Position numbers and translations under genes: made by a program | Assembly: GCF_004362825.1 (NCBI RefSeq) | Contig: NZ_SNXZ01000001.1 | Coordinates: 1,302,001 to 1,366,000 of the forward strand | Direction: 5' to 3' | Length of the DNA: 64,000 nt | From: Labedaea rhizosphaerae | GTDB taxonomy: Bacteria > Actinomycetota > Actinomycetes > Mycobacteriales > Pseudonocardiaceae | Notes under the pieces: model-generated | Databases searched by the model: none | Told to the model about the DNA's origin: nothing | What the model saw: only the letters and a program-made list of their open reading frames with translations | Shown: positions 7,993 through 14,899 of the stretch, one piece after another | Layout of the letters: every line of letters starts with the position of its first letter | How positions within the stretch are numbered: the first letter of the stretch is position 1

Positions 7993-8023
7993 ACGATAGA
8001 AGTTGACGCAGCGTCAAGGTCAA
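7993..8023 (-). promoter_or_regulatory. MerR-type promoter with 19-bp spacer and dyad
   Basis: On the minus strand, TTGACC (8023-8018) and TATCGT (7998-7993) are 19 bases apart, the stretched spacing typical of MerR-activated promoters. The spacer contains TTGACGC/GCGTCAA (8003-8017), a perfect 7-bp dyad. Autoregulation by the TipA-like protein is inferred. Confidence 0.7.
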
Positions 8024-8098
8024 GCCGAGATCTGGATGTGGTTGTATTCCGCTTTATAGAGCGGAGGCTAGAACGCCAAATACGGCCTCATCGACGTT

Positions 8099-8211
8099 CG
8101 GGGCTGTCAACCGCACCCAAGGGGAACGGGATGCAACTCAGCCACGGTAACGGCGCCAACCGACGGCTGACAGCGCGCCGTTACCGGGCTCGGAAAATTC
8201 GGGGAGGCGGA
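8099..8211 (+). repeat. Dispersed ~113-nt repeat, copy 1
   Basis: This sequence shares three blocks with copy 2 (12795-12908): CGGGGCTGTCA at 8099, a 30-base block at 8118-8147 identical at 29 positions, and a 21-base block at 8191-8211. The gap between the last two is 43 bases in both copies, but its sequence differs. In copy 1 the variable part contains an 11-bp perfect stem (GGTAACGGCGC with GCGCCGTTACC), and GCTGTCA near the 5' end is complementary to TGACAGC in that loop. A structured RNA or non-autonomous mobile element is inferred. No ORF of substance lies in it. Confidence 0.7.
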
Positions 8212-8222
8212 CTAGCTCGTGA

Positions 8223-8579
8223 TCACTCCACGATGCGCCAGACGCTCGCGTGGATGCACACCCACTGGTCGTCACGGCGTTCGTAGGTGTCGAGGTACCG
8301 GTTGAACCGGCCCGGCCGGGTGTCGGCGAACGCCCGCGCGGACACGATCGCCGTGTTGCCGTCGACGTGCACCACGACCTGGTCGATCTCCAGGCCGGGG
8401 TCGGGCTCGCCGTCGAGGTCCTTGGCGTACTTCTCGATGTCGTCGACCTGGCCGGTGCGCCCGTCCAGGTAGCTGAAGTTCGGCGAGAGGATCGGCTTGA
8501 GGTCGGCCCAGGAGCCTCTTCGGCAAGCGTCGATGAACCGGGTGTTCAGCTCGGTGAGCTGAGCGACGTCGTCAGTCAT
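8223..8579 (-). CDS. SnoaL-like / NTF2-fold protein (nuclear transport factor 2 family)
   Basis: A 118-residue single-domain protein of the NTF2-like alpha+beta barrel. It has the N-terminal helix LTELNTRFIDACRRGSWADLKPIL, the SPNFSYLDGRTG strand region and the C-terminal TYERRDDQWVCIHASVWRIVE sheet, matching SnoaL-like/DUF4440 proteins. Many members are small enzymes or binding proteins; the pocket residues here do not identify a substrate. A perfect inverted repeat sits 12 bases before the ATG. The gene lies between fadA2 and the tipA-like gene with the dispersed repeat behind it, so it may be a later arrival. Confidence 0.8.
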   Translation of the reverse strand: MTDDVAQLTELNTRFIDACRRGSWADLKPILSPNFSYLDGRTGQVDDIEKYAKDLDGEPDPGLEIDQVVVHVDGNTAIVSARAFADTRPGRFNRYLDTYERRDDQWVCIHASVWRIVE

Positions 8580-8591
8580 GGGCGGAATCGT

Positions 8592-8611
8592 AGTGTGGCT
8601 CGCGCCACACT
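8592..8611. promoter_or_regulatory. Palindromic operator before the SnoaL-like gene
   Basis: AGTGTGGC and GCCACACT (8-bp arms, 4-base centre) form a perfect inverted repeat ending 12 bases upstream of the ATG. The position suits a repressor of the TetR, MarR or GntR type. Confidence 0.5.
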
Positions 8612-8651
8612 AACTCCGCCTAACGCTTTATAGCGATGGGTCTAGACGGCC

Positions 8652-9926
8652 CTATTTCTCCAAGATTGCCGTGACGCCCTGGCCGCCGGCCGCGCAGATC
8701 GAGATCAGCCCGCGCCCGGATCCCTTCTCGTGCAACAGCTTCGCCAGCGTCGCGACGATCCGGCCGCCGGTCGCGGCGAACGGGTGCCCGGCGGCCAGCG
8801 ACGAGCCGTTGACGTTGAGCTTCGCGCGGTCGATCGAGCCCAGCGGCTCGTCCAGACCCAGCTTCTCCTTGGCGAAGGCCGGGTCCTCCCACGCCTTCAA
8901 CGTGGCGAGCACCTGCGACGCGAACGCCTCGTGGATCTCGTAGAAGTCGAAGTCCTGCAACGAAAGCCCGGCCCGCGCGAGCATCCGCGGCACGGCGTAG
9001 GCCGGCGCCATCAGCAGACCTTCGCCGCCGTGCACGTAGTCGACCGCGGCCGTCTCGTGGAACACCAGGTACGCGAGCACCGGCAGCTTGCGTTGCGCGG
9101 CCCACTCCTCGCTGGCCAGCAGCACCACGGACGCGCCGTCCGACAACGGCGTCGAGTTCCCCGCCGTCATCGTCCCGTCGGAGCCGCCGAACACCGGCTT
9201 GAGCTTCGCCAGCTTCTCGGCGGTGGAGTCCGGGCGCAGGTTCTGGTCGCGGGTCAGGCCCTGGAACGGCGTGACCAGGTCGTCGAAGAACCCGCGGTTG
9301 TAGGCGGCGGCGAGCTTCTGGTGGCTCGCGGCGGCGAGTTCGTCCTGCGCCTCGCGCGCGATCTCCCACTGCTCGGCGGTGATCGCCGCGTGCTCGCCCA
9401 TCGACAGGCCGGTGCGCGGTTCGGCGTTGCGCGGGATCTTCGGCACGAGCTGACCGGGACGCAGGCCGGTGAGCAGCTTGAGCCGCTGGCCGACGGACTT
9501 GGCGTTGTTCAACGCGATGAGGATGCGGCGCAGGTCGTCGTTCACCTCGAGCGGCGCGTCCGACGTGGTGTCCACGCCACCCGCGATGGCCGAGTCGATC
9601 TGGCCCAGCGCGATCTTGTTCGCCACCTGGGCGATGGCCTGCAGACCGGTGCCGCACGCCTGCTGGATGTCGTACGCGGGCGTCTCCGGCGCGAGCTTGC
9701 TGCCGAGCACGCATTCGCGCGTCAGGTTGAAGTCGGCGGAGTGCTTGAGGACGGCACCCGCCGCGACCTCCCCGAGCCGCTCGCCCTGCAGGCCGAACCG
9801 GCTGACCAGCCCGTCCAGCGCCGCGGTGAGCATGTCCTGGTTGGAGGCGTTGGCGTACGGACCGTTGGACCGCGCGAACGGGATCCGGTTCCCGCCGACG
9901 ATCGCGACCTTGCGGATTTCGGCCAT
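8652..9926 (-). CDS. fadA2: Acetyl-CoA acetyltransferase / 3-ketoacyl-CoA thiolase (FadA2-like)
   Basis: A 424-residue thiolase that cleaves 3-ketoacyl-CoA with CoA to give acetyl-CoA and a shortened acyl-CoA. The nucleophilic Cys is in QQACGTGLQ (Cys91). The C-terminal GHPFAATGGR and CAAGGQG motifs supply the catalytic His and second Cys, and NEAF-type residues read EIHEAFASQ. The ATG at 9926 is preceded by GGAGGAGGAC; the longer TTG-start frame is less likely. It is divergent from fabG4-htdX, the same gene set as mycobacterial Rv0243/Rv0242c/Rv0241c. Two operator palindromes (9970-9999) lie in the shared promoter. Confidence 0.93.
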   Translation of the reverse strand: MAEIRKVAIVGGNRIPFARSNGPYANASNQDMLTAALDGLVSRFGLQGERLGEVAAGAVLKHSADFNLTRECVLGSKLAPETPAYDIQQACGTGLQAIAQVANKIALGQIDSAIAGGVDTTSDAPLEVNDDLRRILIALNNAKSVGQRLKLLTGLRPGQLVPKIPRNAEPRTGLSMGEHAAITAEQWEIAREAQDELAAASHQKLAAAYNRGFFDDLVTPFQGLTRDQNLRPDSTAEKLAKLKPVFGGSDGTMTAGNSTPLSDGASVVLLASEEWAAQRKLPVLAYLVFHETAAVDYVHGGEGLLMAPAYAVPRMLARAGLSLQDFDFYEIHEAFASQVLATLKAWEDPAFAKEKLGLDEPLGSIDRAKLNVNGSSLAAGHPFAATGGRIVATLAKLLHEKGSGRGLISICAAGGQGVTAILEK

Positions 9927-9969
9927 GTCGTCCTCCTCCAAGGGGCAGGGGCTCGAGTTTCATCCTAAC

Positions 9970-9999
9970 CTACCCGCGAGTAGGCTTACCAACGAGTAG
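9970..9999. promoter_or_regulatory. Paired 14-bp palindromic operators between fadA2 and fabG4
   Basis: CTACCCGCGAGTAG (9970-9983) and TTACCAACGAGTAG (9986-9999) are two near-palindromes with centres 16 bases apart. The same motif occurs at 14186-14215, 18961-18998 and 57117-57130. Confidence 0.75.
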
Positions 10000-10009
10000 G
10001 GAGGCGCGC

Positions 10010-11359
10010 ATGTCAGACCGCTATCAGCAGTTCGCCACCTCGGGTCTCGGCAAGGCCCTGGTGAAGCGACTCGGCTTGCCCAATCCTGTACCGCTTCGCC
10101 GCTACACGCGCGGCGAGCCGCCGCTGACCGGCCCGGTGCTGCTCGGCGGCGCGTCCGGTGGACGGCTCGCCGACGGCACCGCCGCCGTGGTCAAGGCGAC
10201 CGGGCTGGACGTCGTCACCGCGGCGGCGCCGGCCGAGGCCGAGGTCCGCTACGGCGCGCTGGTCTTCGACGCCACCGGCATCACCGACGTCGCCGGCCTG
10301 CGCGAGCTGTACGACTTCTTCCACCCCGTGATGCGCGAGGTCGTCGCGTCCGGGCGGGTGGTCGTCCTCGGCACGCCACCCGAGCACACGCAGACGCCCG
10401 GCGAACGGATCGCCCAGCGGGCGCTCGAAGGTTTCACCCGATCGGTCGGCAAGGAGCTGAGCCGCGGCGCGACCGCACAACTGGTCTACGTCGCGCCCGG
10501 GGCCGAGGGTGACACCGAGTCGACGCTGCGGTTCCTGCTGTCGGCCAAGTCGGCCTACGTCGACGCGCAGGTCATCCGGATCGGTGGGGACAACCACGCG
10601 CAGGCGCCCGACGACTGGGCCCGTCCGCTGGCCGGCAAGACCGCGCTGGTCACCGGCGCGTCCCGCGGCATCGGCGCGGCCATCGCCGAGGTGCTCGCCC
10701 GCGACGGCGCGCACGTCGTCGTGCTGGACATCCCCGCGCAGGGCCAGGACCTCTCGTCGGTGGCCAACAAGATCGGCGGCTCGACCCTGCAGCTGGACAT
10801 CACCGCGGCCGACGCCCCGGACAAGCTGGTCAAGCACTTCACCGACCGGCACGACGGCGTGGACACCGTGGTGCACAACGCGGGCATCACCCGGGACAAG
10901 AAGCTTGCCAACATGAAGGACTCCGGCTGGGACTCGGTCCTGTCGGTGAACCTCGCGAGCCAGATCCGGGTCAACGACGCCCTCCTCGCGGCCGGCACCC
11001 TGAACGAGAACGGTCGCATCATCGGCGTCTCCTCGATCGCCGGCATCGCGGGCAACGTCGGCCAGACCAACTACGCCACCAGCAAAGCCGGCGTGATCGG
11101 CATGGTCGACGGGTTCGCGCCGCTGCTCGCCGAGCGCGGCGCCACGATCAACGCGGTCGCCCCCGGCTTCATCGACACCAAGATGACCGCGGCCGTGCCG
11201 TTCTTCACCCGCGAGATCGGCCGCCGGTTGAACTCGCTCTCGCAGGCCGGGTTGCCGGTCGACGTGGCGGAAACCATTGCCTGGTACGCGAACCCGGCGT
11301 CCTCGGCGGTCAACGGCAACGTCGTACGGGTGTGCGGGCAGAGCCTGCTGGGGGCGTGA
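10010..11359 (+). CDS. fabG4: 3-oxoacyl-CoA/ACP reductase of the FabG4 type
   Basis: A 449-residue two-domain SDR, the large 'high molecular weight FabG' form. The N-terminal ~200 residues are a degenerate Rossmann domain without a dinucleotide motif. The C-terminal domain has TGASRGIG, the NAG motif HNAGITRDK and the catalytic Ser, Tyr355 and Lys359 (SSIAG and NYATSKAG). FabG4 in mycobacteria reduces 3-oxoacyl-CoA with NADH. The stop overlaps the htdX start by one base (TGATG), so the two are translated together and probably make consecutive hydration and dehydrogenation steps. It is controlled from the shared fadA2 promoter. Confidence 0.95.
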   Translation: MSDRYQQFATSGLGKALVKRLGLPNPVPLRRYTRGEPPLTGPVLLGGASGGRLADGTAAVVKATGLDVVTAAAPAEAEVRYGALVFDATGITDVAGLRELYDFFHPVMREVVASGRVVVLGTPPEHTQTPGERIAQRALEGFTRSVGKELSRGATAQLVYVAPGAEGDTESTLRFLLSAKSAYVDAQVIRIGGDNHAQAPDDWARPLAGKTALVTGASRGIGAAIAEVLARDGAHVVVLDIPAQGQDLSSVANKIGGSTLQLDITAADAPDKLVKHFTDRHDGVDTVVHNAGITRDKKLANMKDSGWDSVLSVNLASQIRVNDALLAAGTLNENGRIIGVSSIAGIAGNVGQTNYATSKAGVIGMVDGFAPLLAERGATINAVAPGFIDTKMTAAVPFFTREIGRRLNSLSQAGLPVDVAETIAWYANPASSAVNGNVVRVCGQSLLGA

Positions 11360-12207
11360 TGGCGACCCGCGAACTGACCAAGGAGCCGAACCTCGCGGTG
11401 CTCTACCCGAAGGCCGCGCTGTCGGGGCTGACCCGCCGCGGTTCCGGGGGCGCCCTTCCGTCCACTGTGTACACACGGTCGGGCGTGGCGGTCGATCACG
11501 CGCACCTGGCCGCCTACGACCGGGTGTGCGAGTTCCGGCTGACCGACGAGCTGCCGATCACCTACCCGCACGTGCTGACCTTCCCCATGCAGGTCACGCT
11601 GATGACCGACGGCGACTTCCCGTTCCCGCTGGTGGGCTCGGTGCACGTGGCCAACCGGATCACGCAGACGCGGCCGTTGCGGGTCTCCGACAAGCTGGAC
11701 CTGCGCGTGCACGTGGAGAACCTGCGGGATCACCCGCGGGGCAAACAGTTCGACATGGTCGGCGAGGCGTCCGTGCGTGGCGAGGTCGTGTGGACCGACG
11801 TGTCCACCTACCTGCGTCGCGGCGGCGGTTCCGGTGCTTCCGAGTCGAAAGAACGCAAGGAACCGCCGAAGCCGTCGGCCAGCTGGCGGGTGCCGGGCGA
11901 CATCGGCCGCCGCTACGCCGAGGTGTCGGGCGACCGCAACCCGATCCACCTGCACCCGTTGACCGCCAAGCTCTTCGGCTTCCCCACCGCGATCGCGCAC
12001 GGCATGTGGACCAAGGCCCGCTGCCTGGCCGCGTTGGAAGGCCGGTTGCCGTCGGCCTACACGGTGGACGTGAAGTTCAAGCTGCCGGTCTTGTTGCCGG
12101 CCAAGGTCGGCTTCGCCGCCGAGCGGACCGGCGCGGGCGGCTGGCACTTCCAGCTCTTCGACGCCCGAAAGGGCAAGCCGCACGTGGACGGGACGATCAC
12201 GGCATAA
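11359..12207 (+). CDS. htdX: MaoC-like 3-hydroxyacyl dehydratase / (R)-enoyl-CoA hydratase (HtdX-like)
   Basis: A 282-residue double hot-dog protein. The N-terminal half is a degenerate FAS1-type dehydratase hot-dog. The C-terminal half (from ~165) carries the hydratase-2 signature VSGDRNPIHLHPLTAKLFGF, with catalytic Asp and His, followed by PTAIAHGMW. The start is the ATG overlapping the fabG4 stop; a GTG at 11332 would only extend it into fabG4. It matches mycobacterial Rv0241c in length and position next to fabG4. The predicted reaction is reversible hydration of trans-2-enoyl-CoA to (R)-3-hydroxyacyl-CoA. Between domains a short basic, proline-containing linker (ESKERKEPPKPS) is visible. 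Confidence 0.93.
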   Translation: MATRELTKEPNLAVLYPKAALSGLTRRGSGGALPSTVYTRSGVAVDHAHLAAYDRVCEFRLTDELPITYPHVLTFPMQVTLMTDGDFPFPLVGSVHVANRITQTRPLRVSDKLDLRVHVENLRDHPRGKQFDMVGEASVRGEVVWTDVSTYLRRGGGSGASESKERKEPPKPSASWRVPGDIGRRYAEVSGDRNPIHLHPLTAKLFGFPTAIAHGMWTKARCLAALEGRLPSAYTVDVKFKLPVLLPAKVGFAAERTGAGGWHFQLFDARKGKPHVDGTITA

Positions 12208-12233
12208 ATGGCGCTCTGTCCGTTCGCGCGGGC

Positions 12234-12692
12234 CTAGGCCGTAGCCGCCGCGCCCGGGCCGGGCAGTGGACCGATGTCGCGCGCGTGCATGGGTTTGCCG
12301 CAGTGCGAGCAGATCAGCTCGACGTGGCTGATCTCGCCGCACGCGTGGTGGCGGTAGAGCACGGGCGGTCCGGCCGTCCCGGCCAGCCACTTGTCGCCCC
12401 ACGCCGTCATGACCATGAGCATGTCCACGAGTTCGGTGCCCATCTCGGTGAGCACGTATTCGTAGCGCGGCCGGTTGTCGTAGGGCCTGCGCTCGAGCAC
12501 ACCGGTCTCGACCAGGTGGTGCAGCCGCTCGGTCAGCACCTTGCGTGAGATGCCGAGGTCGGCCTGGAGCTGCTCGAACCTGCTCAACCCCACCCACACG
12601 TCACGCAGGATCAGCGGCGACCACGGCTCGCCGATCACGTCGAGCGTGCGGGCGATCGAGCACGCCATCCCACCGAAGTTCGTGCGCTGCAT
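12234..12692 (-). CDS. HxlR family transcriptional regulator with C-terminal zinc-ribbon-like tail
   Basis: A 152-residue winged-helix regulator. The family's opening Cys is in GGMACSIARTLDVIGEPWSPLILRD, followed by the recognition part RFEQLQADLGISRKVLTERLHHLVETGV and the wing RPYDNRPRYEYVLTEMG. The last ~40 residues hold HHACGEISHVELICSHCGKPM, a Cys/His set that could bind zinc; this is common in some HxlR proteins. HxlR regulators usually sense thiol or aldehyde stress through the N-terminal Cys. It is divergent from the RibD-like gene, and its 3' end nearly meets htdX. The likely target is that divergent gene. Confidence 0.9.
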   Translation of the reverse strand: MQRTNFGGMACSIARTLDVIGEPWSPLILRDVWVGLSRFEQLQADLGISRKVLTERLHHLVETGVLERRPYDNRPRYEYVLTEMGTELVDMLMVMTAWGDKWLAGTAGPPVLYRHHACGEISHVELICSHCGKPMHARDIGPLPGPGAAATA

Positions 12693-12783
12693 GTCCTCGA
12701 CTCTACACGTTGGGGTTCCCTCAAGAAACTTCCTCTGTTACGGTCTCAAGGTCTCTTAAAGGAACTTAGAAGGATGGATCACC

Positions 12784-13500
12784 ATGGGATCTCACGGGGC
12801 TGTCAGCAGGCGGCCAAGGGGAACGGGACGCAACTCAGCCACGGAGAGCGGGCAAGCCGAACCACGTCAACTCAACGCAACCCATTCCGGAAACTCCGGG
12901 GAGGCGGAAGGGTGCAAGGTCATCGTCGCCCTCTCCGTCTCGGTCGACGGCTACATCACCGGTCGCGATCCCCGTGCCGGTCACGGTCTCGGCGATGGCG
13001 AGATGCTCTTCGACTGGTACTTCGACGGCGACACCCCCAGCGAGGTCTTCGACGGGTTCAAGCTCAGCGCCCCCAGCGCCCGCGTCTTCGACACGCTCGC
13101 CGACCGCGTCTCCGTCACCATCGCCGGCCGCAACACCTACGACGACTCCGACAGCTTCGGCGGCGGCAGCCCGCACCCGAAGACCCGGCTCATCGTCGTC
13201 AGCCACCGTGAGGTGCCGCAGCTCAGCGACCGTCAGCGGCACGCCACCGGCATCGAGGACGCGATCGCGAAAGCGCGGGAACTGGCCGGTGGCAAGGACA
13301 TCGGCCTGATGGGCGGCGGCATCGCGACGGCCGCCCTGGAGGCGGGTTTGGTCGACGAGATCGTGCTGCACCAGATCCCGGTGCTGCTCGGCAGCGGCCG
13401 GTCGTTCTTCCAGGAACTGCCCGCGCACATCAAGCTGCGCGTGGTCGAGGTGGTGCCCGCGCCGGGCGTCACGCACCTGCACTACGAAGTCGAACGCTAA
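12784..13500 (+). CDS. RibD C-terminal / dihydrofolate-reductase-like oxidoreductase with repeat-derived N-terminus
   Basis: From residue 44 on, this is a typical RibD_C/DHFR-like family protein: KVIVALSVSVDGYITG, the AGRNTYDDSDSFGG segment, GGKDIGLMGGG (NADPH-binding) and VDEIVLHQIPVLLGSGRSFF. Such proteins reduce small molecules with NADPH; the substrate is unknown. The first ~42 residues are encoded by dispersed-repeat copy 2 and are not like the family. No start codon lies directly before KVIV. An ATG at 12774, just before the repeat, may once have read straight into AAG GTC. The gene may now start at 12784 with a 43-residue foreign leader, or be silenced. It overlaps the convergent TetR gene by four bases. 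Confidence 0.7.
   Translation: MGSHGAVSRRPRGTGRNSATESGQAEPRQLNATHSGNSGEAEGCKVIVALSVSVDGYITGRDPRAGHGLGDGEMLFDWYFDGDTPSEVFDGFKLSAPSARVFDTLADRVSVTIAGRNTYDDSDSFGGGSPHPKTRLIVVSHREVPQLSDRQRHATGIEDAIAKARELAGGKDIGLMGGGIATAALEAGLVDEIVLHQIPVLLGSGRSFFQELPAHIKLRVVEVVPAPGVTHLHYEVER
12795..12908 (+). repeat. Dispersed ~113-nt repeat, copy 2
   Basis: This is the partner of 8099-8211. The shared blocks are CGGGGCTGTCA at 12795, a 30-base block at 12815-12844 (29 of 30 identical) and a 21-base block at 12888-12908. The element lies between an ATG with a good upstream region and the codon AAG that begins the conserved RibD-like domain. It therefore looks inserted at, or directly after, a start codon of the form ATGA. 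Its middle part lacks the perfect stem of copy 1. Confidence 0.7.
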
Positions 13501-14153
13501 TCCTCGTTCGGGGTCCAGACCTTGCCCTCGACCAGGTCGCCGAAGCCCATCCAGACCAGGTTCATCAGCCAGGTCGCGAGCGTGCGGCCGGGCACCTCCG
13601 GGTGGTCGACCCACCAGTCGGCCATGGACTCACCGGCGCCGACCAGGGCGGCCGCCATCGCAGAAGTGCCCTTGGTCGCCTGTTCGTCCATGCCCTGCTT
13701 GGTCGCGCTGCGCACTAGCAACGCGTCGACGAGTTCGATCGCACGCCCGCGCATCGCCACGAGTTCGTCGCTGAACGGGCCGCCCTGCGACGTGGCCTGC
13801 CGGTGCAGCACCCGCCAGCTGTCCCGCTGGGCGCCGACGAAGCTGAAGAACGCGCGCAACCCCTGCCAGAGCTGCATGTCCGGCGCCGAGTCGCCCTGCA
13901 CGCCGCCGGCGATGGCCTCCATCATCAGGGTGGCCTCACGCCGGATGCACGCGGCGAACAGGTCCTCCTTGGAGCCGAGGTAGGCGTAGATCATCGGCTT
14001 GGAAACGCCGGCCACGTCGGAGATCTCGTCCATCGACGCCGTGTGATAGCCGTGCGCGGAGAACACCCGGACGGCGGCGTCCAGGATCTGCCGCTCCCGC
14101 ACTTCGCGGGGCAGGCGCTTCACGCGCCCTTGGCGGGCATCGATCGCGTCCAC
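13497..14153 (-). CDS. TetR family regulator, candidate controller of the fad operators
   Basis: A 218-residue TetR protein. Residues ~18-64 are the helix-turn-helix (RERQILDAAVRVFSAHGYHTASMDEISDVAGVSKPMIYAYLGSKEDLFAA) and the rest is a ligand-binding helical bundle. It is divergent from the SCP2-like pair, and the intervening promoter carries two copies of the 14-bp palindrome also seen at fadA2/fabG4, fadE5 and etfD. Position beside fad genes recalls mycobacterial Rv0238. That it binds these operators and responds to an acyl-CoA is inference. The 3' end overlaps the RibD-like gene by four bases. Confidence 0.88.
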   Translation of the reverse strand: MDAIDARQGRVKRLPREVRERQILDAAVRVFSAHGYHTASMDEISDVAGVSKPMIYAYLGSKEDLFAACIRREATLMMEAIAGGVQGDSAPDMQLWQGLRAFFSFVGAQRDSWRVLHRQATSQGGPFSDELVAMRGRAIELVDALLVRSATKQGMDEQATKGTSAMAAALVGAGESMADWWVDHPEVPGRTLATWLMNLVWMGFGDLVEGKVWTPNED

Positions 14154-14185
14154 AGGCCTCCCGTCGGTTCAGCTTGTCACCCAAC

Positions 14186-14215
14186 CTACTCGAAAGTAGA
14201 TTTACCCGTCGGTAG
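14186..14215. promoter_or_regulatory. Paired 14-bp operators between the TetR and SCP2-like genes
   Basis: CTACTCGAAAGTAG (14186-14199) and TTACCCGTCGGTAG (14202-14215) again have centres 16 bases apart, exactly as at 9970-9999. They suit repression of both divergent promoters. Confidence 0.75.
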
Positions 14216-14236
14216 GTTTCCTGCGGAGGTGAGCCC

Positions 14237-14872
14237 ATGGCCGAGTTCGACGGCCTGACCCCGAGCCAGCTGGTGGCGCTGGTCGACGGCCTCGACCCGC
14301 ACGGGTCGGACCTCACCGCCGTCGACCTCGATGCTATCGCCCGGTCGATCGACCCAGGAACGCTGCGCAAGCACGAGTTGACCACGTTGCTCGCCGCCAT
14401 CGGCCGGCTCGGCCGGGCCAACCCGGAGCTCGACCTGGGCGCGGTCGGCGCGGACACGTTCGCCCGGCTGATCTCGCGCGCGTCGAAGGACCAGATCCAG
14501 GCGTTCATGCTGCGCCCGGAGATCCGCCGGATGGTGCTCGACCTGGTCTTCCTGCACCGCATGCCCAAGCACCTGCGGGCCGAGCGCACGAAGGACATCC
14601 ACGCGATCGCGCACTTCCGGATCGGCGGCGGGGCGGGCGAGGGCGGCTACGACCGCTATGAAGTGGTGATCGACCACGGCGCGTGCACGGTCACCGCGTC
14701 GCCGCGGGTCAAGGCGCAGGCGACGATCACCCTCGGCCCGGTCGAGCTGCTGCGGTTGATCACCGGCAACGCGTCGGCACCCGTGCTGTTCATGACCGGC
14801 AAGCTGAAGGTGCGCGGCGATCTGGCGTTCGCCGCGGGGATGATGGGACTCTTCGACCTGCCCCGCGGTTGA
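14237..14872 (+). CDS. SCP2-like sterol/lipid carrier domain protein, first of a tandem pair
   Basis: A 211-residue soluble protein. The C-terminal ~100 residues have the SCP2 pattern: AHFRIGGGAGEGGYDRYEVVID, then ATITLGPVELLRLITGNAS, PVLFMTGKLKVRGDLAFAAGMMGLF. The N-terminal ~100 residues are helical and shared with the next gene. SCP2 domains bind acyl-CoA or sterol-like lipids in a hydrophobic tunnel. The gene sits behind the fad-type operators and is probably co-regulated with beta-oxidation. The downstream paralogue starts 27 bases after its stop, after GAGGAGG. Lipid transport or presentation to enzymes is the likely role; the ligand is unknown. Confidence 0.85.
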   Translation: MAEFDGLTPSQLVALVDGLDPHGSDLTAVDLDAIARSIDPGTLRKHELTTLLAAIGRLGRANPELDLGAVGADTFARLISRASKDQIQAFMLRPEIRRMVLDLVFLHRMPKHLRAERTKDIHAIAHFRIGGGAGEGGYDRYEVVIDHGACTVTASPRVKAQATITLGPVELLRLITGNASAPVLFMTGKLKVRGDLAFAAGMMGLFDLPRG

Positions 14873-14899
14873 CGACGCCGCTGTGACGAGGAGGTCCGC

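Noticed and set aside
8099-8211. A c-di-GMP, cobalamin or c-di-AMP riboswitch
   Set aside because: A few words such as GGGAYGCAACTCAGCC recall such aptamers, but the P1 stem and other conserved boxes are missing. In copy 1 no gene follows on the same strand, so a riboswitch role is unsupported.
12720-12770. A clear HxlR operator
   Set aside because: CTCAAGAAACTT and CTCTTAAAGGAACTT look like an imperfect direct repeat, but spacing and symmetry do not match a known HxlR site well enough to call.
8099-12908. A group II or group I intron remnant
   Set aside because: No domain V-like hairpin, no GUGYG 5' end and no reverse transcriptase fragment were found.
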